Position numbers and translations under genes: made by a program. Below the pieces are notes generated by a model, which was not told the DNA's origin, made no database searches, and worked only from the letters and a program-made list of their open reading frames with translations. From Roseibacillus ishigakijimensis (GTDB lineage Bacteria > Verrucomicrobiota > Verrucomicrobiia > Verrucomicrobiales > Akkermansiaceae), in contig NZ_JAENIO010000028.1 in the NCBI RefSeq assembly GCF_016595415.1, positions 1-55,473 on the forward strand: a DNA stretch of 55,473 nucleotides, read 5' to 3'. Below are positions 50,301 through 55,473 of the stretch, piece by piece (position 1 is the first letter of the stretch; each line of letters starts with the position of its first letter).

Positions 50301-50970
50301 CTTTCCCCGGCGGCTTCCCGGTGACAGCGGGGACTATCTGGCTGGAATCTCCCATCCGGAAAACGAGGAAGCGTGGTCTGGCCTTCGCACTTTGTCCGAC
50401 GGGGAAATCGAGGCTTTGGCGGACGCTCTCGTGGAGCAGGTCAAGCGCCGCGGGCCCTTCCTTTCTTTGGCCGACTTCGTCAATCGCCGTCTCGTCGGAC
50501 CGGAGGAGGGCGAGCTGGGCCTGATGGGGCCCTTGCAGGCCGCGATTGAGGAGGCCGGGCTCAACGAGGACTTTGTGGCCCGTTGGGAGTTGCGCAAAGA
50601 CGGTGAACTCCCCGATTACCTCCATCCCGACAATATCGCGGACAGCACGCGGCTGAGCCAGAGCTTGAAGCCCGACAGCAAGGCCTGGGGGGCCCCCGGC
50701 TATCTCACCCAGGCCGATCTCCTGCAAGTCATCGCTCCCACTCTCAGTGCTCGCTCGGACAGCTTCGTCGTCCGGGCCTACGGCGAGGCGCGCGATGGGG
50801 AGGGACGGGTGACCGCACAGGCCTGGTGCGAAGCCATTGTGCAACGCACTCCTGAGCCCCTGGCACCCGATTCCACGGGCCTCAATCCCGATCCCGGCCA
50901 CCCGGCGGGTCGGTTTGGCCGGGCCTTCGAGGTGCGCGCTTTCCGTTGGCTCTCTGCCGATGAGGTCTAG
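47371..50970 (+). CDS. vccA: Verru_Chthon cassette protein A (copy 3)
   Basis: A 1199-residue TIGR02600-type giant pilin-like protein. The basic leader runs into GFALLVSVVILLFLSLLATG, then RQQARANARLALTMALGQLQ and GPDQRV. Matching blocks: YAYWVGDLGVRAPVAV, REGGLRKNLTAFL, PRVVLWNPYSAALSV, an ANWNLRASYSLRSPWEN block, YAVGNSLVDPR, DLSYEVNHSLFDEFFLATG, MLEGAFNVNSTRREAWKALL, and a GspK-like end RGPFLSLADFVNRRL, SARSDSFVVRAYG, AQAWCEAIVQR. It ends FRWLSADEV. The only start before the membrane segment is a TTG at 47371, preceded by an in-frame stop. No clear ribosome-binding site. Two exported genes follow at 30 bp and 3 bp, probably as one operon. Confidence 0.92.
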   Translation: MENWFQRGRGRKKSSTRQGFALLVSVVILLFLSLLATGLLALSSLTLRGAHAEQDRQQARANARLALTMALGQLQVHLGPDQRVCAPSELFAGAHAVSQPHWVGVWSTRQGNGASFWQRDDRNGGLRDLRAELDWDAREEALSYLVSGNEGSRPLFEPFAAAGSPSSWVPVVSRGTLGAGPLAPGDEVVVPKVPVRSASSRAGAYAYWVGDLGVRAPVAVPNRWQGEESLFDSLLSQEVDSSLMSGGGEEPLTLRERQRLASDGQLSLLGKWGDSAWNWFDATTWSQGVLADTREGGLRKNLTAFLQDPHPAAWGKDGEIGLDDNLVGPRNGEHAQALGQPLAEGRHGTSAPTFGLLRDWARRSLPRDGGEAEVRNGETVLLPKSELGMRSAFANEEAVILRKRQQSDLKPVVVEASMYSTFSYHLNPPGFRKIYNIRSHQWPRVVLWNPYSAALSVPPSVMMMQLNSRNDFRTLVRTDNFVGDVQWISWGGGTRTPPPQVGESIRESANYNDPYTGMYYFSLPAETIGAGECLVFSPAQAMEYEGHDILANRLSARVAPDPSRNFYVSSSEFDDDDTGSGFNFELLNYFYHPASGLDNQADDSRFLWKDASGHSSLSIFDFDRLPLLASVSCSLQYGAGKEPRLALNERQRIEVEFTDLRDPVIANKPDVRSREGFRLRWLEEHPSNVFVGNNPAGPDAFETAPLANWNLRASYSLRSPWENLAGDQGDGLASGPWFFGLYTRDLYDQLVGWDEQMPFYEEGYYRGNPFGLPQEGRLRTILFELPRDDLGVLSLAQFQHAKLSEFVWHPTYAVGNSLVDPRLGLTGMKGTAPVLGEEGEGGWNALAIGWSSDAERSEDRDEWARFARFLVQDLPAEENLVYDLSYEVNHSLFDEFFLATGNERQRREFLAEGRPLPNGRLRLRPGGTAAEVGSVTRAAGALMLEGAFNVNSTRREAWKALLASLRQSALSAGEGSPFPRRLPGDSGDYLAGISHPENEEAWSGLRTLSDGEIEALADALVEQVKRRGPFLSLADFVNRRLVGPEEGELGLMGPLQAAIEEAGLNEDFVARWELRKDGELPDYLHPDNIADSTRLSQSLKPDSKAWGAPGYLTQADLLQVIAPTLSARSDSFVVRAYGEARDGEGRVTAQAWCEAIVQRTPEPLAPDSTGLNPDPGHPAGRFGRAFEVRAFRWLSADEV

Positions 50971-51000
50971 CGCGGGCCTCCCAACCGATTTTCCAAAACC

Positions 51001-51792
51001 ATGAAGTTTCTCCTGAGCCTCCTCCTTTTGCTGGTCAGCATCCCTCTCCTCCCCGCCCAAGAGGAGGAAGGGACCACCCGCCGCCTTCGCTTTTTGCCCG
51101 TGGGCGATGCCCCTCCCTTTCGGCAGGAAATTCGCAACGGGGTGCGCTACGAGCTTCCCCCGCCTGCGGGCAGCGTCCCCCCCGAGCGGGTCCAGCTGTC
51201 CTGGCAGGAAGAGGAGGGCCCCCGCCAGGAAATCCCCCTGCCGGAAAGCCAGTCCACCGGGCCGGGCTTGCCCCTGCGCTTGAACCACCTCTCCCCGTCG
51301 GTGGAGATCCCCGCCGCTGCGGGCCGCCTTCATCTGGAGGCCGGGGGGGATTGGCATCAGCTCGCCCTTCCTGCGGGAGACGACCTGCTCGTGGTCCTTT
51401 TCCGCGATCCGGAGGAAGGCACTTGGCGAAAGGCCCGCGCCGTGCGGGTGCCCGAGGCCCCCAACGCCTTCCGGGCCGGAGATTTGCGCTTCATCAACGT
51501 CGCCCCCGCGCCTCTTCGCATCGTCATCGGTGAACAAGAGCAATTCGAGCTGGCTGCGGGGCGCACGGAGGTCAAGTCCCTCGGCTACTCGCAGGGGACC
51601 CCCACCCGCGTGGGCTATCAGGATCCCCGCCGGGGTTGGCAGCGACTCTGGTCCAGTGCCCTGGTGCAGAACCAGGGCGAGCGCTCCACCATCGTGGTCT
51701 ACTTTGCCGATGGGGAACGACCCCGCAAGCCCCTCAAGCTGGTCACTCTCCGCGAACGGGCTCAGCCTCTGCCCCGCCAGCGGGGGGAGTAG
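51001..51792 (+). CDS. Exported VccA companion protein (after vccA copy 3)
   Basis: A 263-residue exported protein with a signal peptide (MKFLLSLLLLLVSIPLLPAQ). Not a family I can name. It resembles the protein at 14328 along most of its length (RLRFLPVGDAPPFRQEI against TLSLLPLGVHPPFEQEI; LRFINVAPAPLRIVIG against RLINISHRTLTLRW) and the protein at 27589 in the C-terminal half. The end, LKLVTLRERAQP, matches the LRR/LRE endings of both. No membrane segment follows the leader; the sequence looks beta-rich. It starts 30 bp after vccA copy 3 and the next gene starts 3 bp after its stop, so all three are probably translated from one message. Confidence 0.85.
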   Translation: MKFLLSLLLLLVSIPLLPAQEEEGTTRRLRFLPVGDAPPFRQEIRNGVRYELPPPAGSVPPERVQLSWQEEEGPRQEIPLPESQSTGPGLPLRLNHLSPSVEIPAAAGRLHLEAGGDWHQLALPAGDDLLVVLFRDPEEGTWRKARAVRVPEAPNAFRAGDLRFINVAPAPLRIVIGEQEQFELAAGRTEVKSLGYSQGTPTRVGYQDPRRGWQRLWSSALVQNQGERSTIVVYFADGERPRKPLKLVTLRERAQPLPRQRGE

Positions 51793-51795
51793 GGG

Positions 51796-52509
51796 GTGCG
51801 CTCTTTGCTGAAAAAATGCTCGCTCCGGGGATTGTCAAAGCGCTCGGAATGGGGCTTCACTGCAGGGGTGAAGCCTTTACTTTCCGTCCTGGCGCTTTCT
51901 GGGGGACTGCTTCTTCCCGCGACCGGCCACGTCGTCGAACAGCTCTATGCCGAGTGGCGGGCGGAAGGGGAGGAATGGCAGCTCGAGATCCAGTTCGATG
52001 CCGGGTATGCCGACCCCGAGACCCGCAACGAGCCCTTTGCCCCCGCTCCCCTGCGACGCTGGTTGCTGGCCCAGTCGGAAGAAACCTGGGCCCGGCAGCG
52101 GGAGGAGGCGGCCCGCTACTTGGCGGAAATGCTCATCGTCCGCTGCGATGAGCGGGAGCTTTCTCCCCAGCTGAGCTTTCCCGATTGGGAGACCCGGCCG
52201 CCGGACTTCCCGCAGCTCATCAATGGTGCGGCCTACTTCCGCGTCCTCTGGCAGAGCCGCGAGCCCGGCCGCCTGGAAGTCGGCGTGCGCGAGGGCGACT
52301 TTCCCAAACTCATCGTCGAACGCGGCAGCGAGTTCCTTCTCCTGGCACCCGGCGAGTCGACGGTGCTGCGCTCAGCTACCCCCCAAACGGAGGAGACCGG
52401 GAGCCGTCCCTCCCTTCTGCGCTGGCTTCCCGGGCTGGGAGGGGGCCTGCTTCTTTTGCTTCTTCTCTTTCGATTTTTCCCTTCCCCGAAGAATGAGATT
52501 GCTCGTTGA
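51796..52509 (+). CDS. Exported protein with C-terminal membrane anchor
   Basis: A 237-residue protein starting at a GTG three bases after the companion gene. A basic N-terminus and hydrophobic stretch (LLSVLALSGGLLLPATG) end in a likely signal-peptidase site near residue 44. The exported part (HVVEQLYAEWRAEGEEWQLEIQF) looks beta-rich with a central helical piece (SEETWARQREEAARYLAEML). A C-terminal segment (WLPGLGGGLLLLLLLFRFF) followed by a short basic tail anchors it in the inner membrane with the body outside. The family is not recognised. Its position after vccA and its companion suggests a membrane-anchored partner, an inference only. Confidence 0.8.
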   Translation: MRSLLKKCSLRGLSKRSEWGFTAGVKPLLSVLALSGGLLLPATGHVVEQLYAEWRAEGEEWQLEIQFDAGYADPETRNEPFAPAPLRRWLLAQSEETWARQREEAARYLAEMLIVRCDERELSPQLSFPDWETRPPDFPQLINGAAYFRVLWQSREPGRLEVGVREGDFPKLIVERGSEFLLLAPGESTVLRSATPQTEETGSRPSLLRWLPGLGGGLLLLLLLFRFFPSPKNEIAR

Positions 52510-52635
52510 CAGCATGTTAGCCGCCGTGGTCCGCAGGGTGGCAGGTGGGCTGACCGGAAAAGGTGAACAGGGTCGACGGAAAGCCTGCTCTTTCCTCTTG
52601 TGAGCAAGGAGGCGCTGTGATTGCTTTCTAGTCGA

Positions 52636-54183
52636 ATGAGAAAAAGTTTTGCCTTTTTTGCTGGAGTCCTCGCCTTGACCTCTTCCCTGCTGCAAGGAGC
52701 TGTCGAAGCCCCCAACATCGTCGTCATTCTCGCTGATGACATGGGGGTGGGGGATGTTTCCCACAATGGCGGCCTGGCACCCACTCCCCACCTCGATCGC
52801 CTGGCCGCGGAAGGAATGCGCTTCACCGATGCCCACACCTCCTCGGCGGTGTGCACCCCCACCCGTTACGCGCTCATGACCGGGCGATATAATTGGCGCT
52901 CCAGCCTCAAGAAAGGGGTCCTCTGGGGCACCTCGCAGCCTCTCATCGGACAAGAGACCATTCTGCCCCGCTTCCTCGGTGAGCAAGGCTATCACTCCTC
53001 GGTGGTCGGCAAGTGGCATCTGGGGCTGCAATGGCAAAAGCTTCCGCAAAAAGCGCAGGCTGCCGAAGGCGAGACCAAGGGCCTGGGCTGGGACATCGAC
53101 TATCGCAAAAAGGTGAAGGGTGGTCCCACCGAATTGGGCTTCGATGAGAATTTCCTCTTTCCAGCCTCTCTGGACATGCCCCCCTATGTCTATCTGCGCA
53201 ATGACCTCGCTACCGCTGTTCCCAGTGTTTCCCGGACCTTTTGGCAGAACCGTGTCGGGGCCGCGGTAAAGGGAATGGAGCCCGAACAATGCCTGGCGGA
53301 TTTTGCCCGTGAGTCGCGAAAGTATATCTCTTCCCGGGCGGAGAGCGGCAAACCTTTCTTTCTTTATCTGGCTCTCACTTCCCCCCACACCCCGATCGTG
53401 CCCTCGGAGAAATTCCGCGGAAAGTCCACCCTGGGGGTTTATGGGGACTTCCTGATGGAGACCGACTGGGTCGTCGGCGAGGTCCTCGCCGAACTCGATC
53501 AGCAGGGCCTTGCTGAGGACACCCTCGTTATCTTTACCACTGACAATGGTTGCTCGAACCAAGCCAAAATACCGGACCTGCAGAAGAAAGGGCATTCACC
53601 CAATGGCCCTTTGCGCGGGCACAAGGCAGATATCTACGAAGGGGGGCATCGCGTGCCCTTCCTTGTGCGCTGGCCTGGGGAAGTGAGCGCGGGTTCGGAG
53701 AGCGCCCGCACCATTTGCCAGACGGATATCTTTGCCACCTGCGCCGATATCTTGCAAAAAAAGGAGGCCCTGCAGGCGGAGAACGCACCCGATTCCTTCA
53801 GCTTCCTCCCCGCTCTCCGGTCTGAGAAGCAGCATCCTCGGCCCCAAATTGTCCATCATTCCATCAATGGCTCCTTCGCCATCCGCAAGGGCGATTGGAA
53901 GTTGTGCCTCTGCCCCGGATCGGGAGGCTGGTCCTCGCCTCGCCCCGAAAAAGCGTGGCCCAACAAAGAACTGCCCCGGGTCCAGCTTTACAATCTCGCC
54001 GAGGACTTGGCGGAGACCACCAACCTCCAGGAACAGCACCCCGAAAAGGTCGCCGAGCTGGTGGGCGAACTGGTCACCCTCATCGCCAATGGCCGCAGCA
54101 CGGAGGGGGACAAATTGAGCAACGATGGCGCCATTCCTTTTCATGACGACCTCCTCGCGCTCTTCCCGGAGTTGAAGAATTAG
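52636..54183 (+). CDS. Sulfatase (formylglycine-dependent arylsulfatase family)
   Basis: A 515-residue exported sulfatase. The signal peptide ends near GAVEA (residue 25). The N-terminal metal site reads PNIVVILADDMGVGD. The modification site is CTPTRYALMTGR, with the cysteine converted to formylglycine by a maturase. Further blocks are VVGKWHLG, FLYLALTSPHTP, and FTTDNGCSNQ, then RGHKADIYEGGHRVPFLVRWP. It releases sulfate from a sulfated carbohydrate or aryl ester; such enzymes are plentiful in marine Verrucomicrobiota, and the substrate is not readable. The ATG at 52636 was chosen over a TTG five codons upstream. It stands alone after a 126-bp gap with no maturase or glycosidase nearby. A GC-rich hairpin follows. 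Confidence 0.95.
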   Translation: MRKSFAFFAGVLALTSSLLQGAVEAPNIVVILADDMGVGDVSHNGGLAPTPHLDRLAAEGMRFTDAHTSSAVCTPTRYALMTGRYNWRSSLKKGVLWGTSQPLIGQETILPRFLGEQGYHSSVVGKWHLGLQWQKLPQKAQAAEGETKGLGWDIDYRKKVKGGPTELGFDENFLFPASLDMPPYVYLRNDLATAVPSVSRTFWQNRVGAAVKGMEPEQCLADFARESRKYISSRAESGKPFFLYLALTSPHTPIVPSEKFRGKSTLGVYGDFLMETDWVVGEVLAELDQQGLAEDTLVIFTTDNGCSNQAKIPDLQKKGHSPNGPLRGHKADIYEGGHRVPFLVRWPGEVSAGSESARTICQTDIFATCADILQKKEALQAENAPDSFSFLPALRSEKQHPRPQIVHHSINGSFAIRKGDWKLCLCPGSGGWSSPRPEKAWPNKELPRVQLYNLAEDLAETTNLQEQHPEKVAELVGELVTLIANGRSTEGDKLSNDGAIPFHDDLLALFPELKN

Positions 54184-54211
54184 TTATCTCTTTCGGCAGG
54201 AAAGGCAAATT

Positions 54212-54234
54212 CCTCGCTCTCCCCGGGAGCGAGG
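54212..54234 (+). terminator. Possible terminator after the sulfatase gene
   Basis: CCTCGCTC (54212-54219) pairs with GAGCGAGG (54227-54234), an 8-bp stem with a 7-base loop, 29 bp after the stop. No T-run follows, so the call is weak. Confidence 0.4.
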
Positions 54235-54329
54235 GAAAGAAAGCGGTGGGGTAATTTTCAAAAAATATTTGCAATGTTCGATGTTTTTTTCGTGACGCGT
54301 TTCTAAATCCTGCTTTAGGTGCGGTTGCG

Positions 54330-55124
54330 ATGAAATTACACCTCGTTCTTTTTAGCCTGCTTTTCATTGGGAAAGCGATTGAGGCTGAAGAAGCCGTGAT
54401 TGTCGGACCTTTGCAGGATGGATCTCTTCCTTTGCCAGCCCCAAAGCTCGATTTACCCCCTGTTGAAATCAAGGAGACAAAAACCCATCAATTACCTGAT
54501 CGGACGGTGACCATTCACCGAATTAAGGATCCAAGCCTTTTTCTTGAACCGGAGAAAAAGTTGGAAAATAGCGAACATTCAGAAGTAACGGCTGATGATT
54601 CTTTTCAATCGGCTGCGGTGCAAGAGCGGTTGGCTTCACAAAGCAAAACTTCCCATCTTTTTGTTTCCGCAACCGTAGTGGACGGGCATGCGACTTTTCT
54701 CCAATGGTGGCATGATGGAGAAGTTTACTCCGCTTGGTCACATGCCGACTGGATGGTTTTGACAAGTTTAACCGCTTTTAAGAAAGGGGATCAGCAGTTT
54801 TCTAGTCTTCTTATGGCTGGGGAAATGTCATCAGCTCATCTCGCTCAGGACTCGCCGCTTCGTATCCCGGCTAATCTTCCTACCGAGGTCGGCTCTTATC
54901 GAGTGGAGCAAGGTAACCTCGCTAACAAGGAAGCTTTCGTTGGGATTGAGGCCCTTCATGAAATTTATCGGAACGATTACGCAAGGCTCAAGGCGGCCTA
55001 TGACTTACGCGAGCAACGTCGACAGGCCCGTGAGGACGAACTCGCGGTTCGTCCTTCGAAACCAGAAAATATAACCCTTCATTATTGGAAGGTGCAGCCG
55101 AAGAAGAAGGGAGGGGGAAAATGA
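54330..55124 (+). CDS. Exported protein of unknown function
   Basis: A 264-residue protein with a signal peptide (MKLHLVLFSLLFIGKAIEAE). A proline-rich linker (SLPLPAPKLDLPPVEI) precedes a small globular region around TSHLFVSATVVDGHATFLQW and an aromatic stretch (WWHDGEVYSAWSHADWM). The C-terminal third is helical and charged (YARLKAAYDLREQRRQARED). No family recognised. The DNA is visibly richer in A and T than the flanking sulfatase, with different codon choice. A TATTTGCAATG element lies about 55 bp upstream. Its stop overlaps the ATG of the next gene (ATGA), so the two are coupled. Confidence 0.8.
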   Translation: MKLHLVLFSLLFIGKAIEAEEAVIVGPLQDGSLPLPAPKLDLPPVEIKETKTHQLPDRTVTIHRIKDPSLFLEPEKKLENSEHSEVTADDSFQSAAVQERLASQSKTSHLFVSATVVDGHATFLQWWHDGEVYSAWSHADWMVLTSLTAFKKGDQQFSSLLMAGEMSSAHLAQDSPLRIPANLPTEVGSYRVEQGNLANKEAFVGIEALHEIYRNDYARLKAAYDLREQRRQAREDELAVRPSKPENITLHYWKVQPKKKGGGK

Positions 55125-55423
55125 AGACCGCCCCTTTACTTGCGGTCTTGATCGCCTCAATGCAGCTTTCTCTGGGGCAGGAACCTTTCCAAGCGGAAAT
55201 GACGCCCGTTGAAGAGGGGGTTTTCTTAGAATGGCCCACGACGCTCAATAAAAACTATCAGGTTCTGATGAGCCCGGATTTACAGACTTTTCTTGATACT
55301 GGAATCGTCGAGCCAGGAACCGGATCCGAGATCAGTTATGGTTTTATGACGACCGACAATGCGAAGATGTTCTTCCGCGTTCACACTACACGACAAAAAT
55401 TGAGGGGTGAAAAGGCGATTTGA
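55121..55423 (+). CDS. Small exported protein with a verrucomicrobial 'SPDL' domain
   Basis: A 100-residue protein with a signal peptide (MKTAPLLAVLIASMQLSLGQ). The rest is a single short beta module: EGVFLEWPTTLNKNYQVLMSPDLQTF, then SYGFMTTDNAKMFFRVHTTRQ. It resembles the C-terminal module of the giant protein at 17058 (AYKLTWSPDLVEWTDV, ending in FIRVERR), here standing alone. Start is the ATG at 55121, with GGGAGGGG three bases upstream and a 4-base overlap with the preceding gene. Role unknown; likely to act with the preceding exported protein. Confidence 0.8.
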   Translation: MKTAPLLAVLIASMQLSLGQEPFQAEMTPVEEGVFLEWPTTLNKNYQVLMSPDLQTFLDTGIVEPGTGSEISYGFMTTDNAKMFFRVHTTRQKLRGEKAI

Positions 55424-55473
55424 GCCAAGCGAGAAACTCGTTGCGGTCCTTGGCCTTGAGGTGGGGATTGTTA
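55386..55473 (-). CDS. Possible C-terminal end of a gene running off the window
   Basis: On the minus strand the last 88 bases give an open frame that reads about NPHLKAKDRNEFLAWLKSPF and stops with TAG at 55386-55388. It overlaps the end of the convergent small exported gene by 38 bp. The residue mix looks protein-like, but no family can be named from 28 residues. Confidence 0.3.
   Translation of the reverse strand, partial: NNPHLKAKDRNEFLAWLKSPFHPSIFVV

Noticed and set aside
1-55473. CRISPR arrays, insertion sequences, integrases, prophage genes and RNA operons
   Set aside because: No regularly spaced direct repeats, transposase or integrase motifs, phage structural proteins, or rRNA/tRNA signatures were seen.

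Overview
The window looks like a chromosomal segment of a high-GC Verrucomicrobiota bacterium, probably class Verrucomicrobiae. The evidence is the combination of three Verru_Chthon cassette A giants, a DUF1501 plus PSCyt/PSD1 pair, a formylglycine-type sulfatase, a DUF1080 protein, secreted proteins ending in an 'SPDL..W' module, and starts that often lack a Shine-Dalgarno site. I see no rRNA, tRNA, CRISPR array, prophage or insertion sequence. Long antisense open frames are abundant because of the GC content and were left out.

Layout. 0.2-2.1 kb: M42 aminopeptidase diverging from a TauE/SafE permease. 2.2-10.2 kb (minus): PSCyt/PSD1 protein, DUF1501 protein, AsmA-like protein and queA in a tight run. 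10.4-11.7 kb (minus): molybdenum-cofactor genes, a MobA-MoaD fusion followed by moaE. 11.9-14.3 kb: a TIGR03364-type FAD oxidoreductase diverging from a XylR-type regulator. 14.3-20.6 kb (minus): an exported cluster (small secreted protein, LamG/metallophosphoesterase, 1174-residue Ig-domain protein), divergent from vccA copy 1 and a PhnZ-like HD oxygenase (20.8-25.0 kb). 25-32 kb (minus): chrA, an AIM24 protein, then vccA copy 2 with an overlapping small secreted gene. 32.3-37.5 kb: a DUF1080 protein, a lipoprotein peroxiredoxin with an in-frame UGA at the peroxidatic cysteine, feoA-feoB-FeoB-associated protein, MgtC and ExoD. 37.5-46.5 kb (minus): metallophosphatase, CLC channel, pgsA, type II NADH dehydrogenase, a LamG/PSD1-like lipoprotein, an RRM protein, a YdeI-like protein and a RelE-like protein. 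46.6-52.5 kb: deoD, vccA copy 3 and two exported companions. 52.6-55.4 kb: sulfatase and two orphan exported proteins in AT-richer DNA.

Themes. Much of the window serves the cell surface: three giant pilin-like VccA proteins that I read as GspK-like minor pseudopilins, a small exported protein family linked to them, and several secreted LamG, Ig or sulfatase proteins. A second theme is phosphorus: a PhnZ-like oxygenase, the TIGR03364 oxidoreductase and a secreted metallophosphoesterase, not in one operon.

The strongest single observation is the selenoprotein candidate at 33021-33551: two same-frame halves of a peroxiredoxin joined by one TGA at the catalytic cysteine, with a bacterial SECIS-like hairpin just downstream. 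The best candidate for an undescribed system is the vccA-plus-companion gene pair, which recurs in this window.
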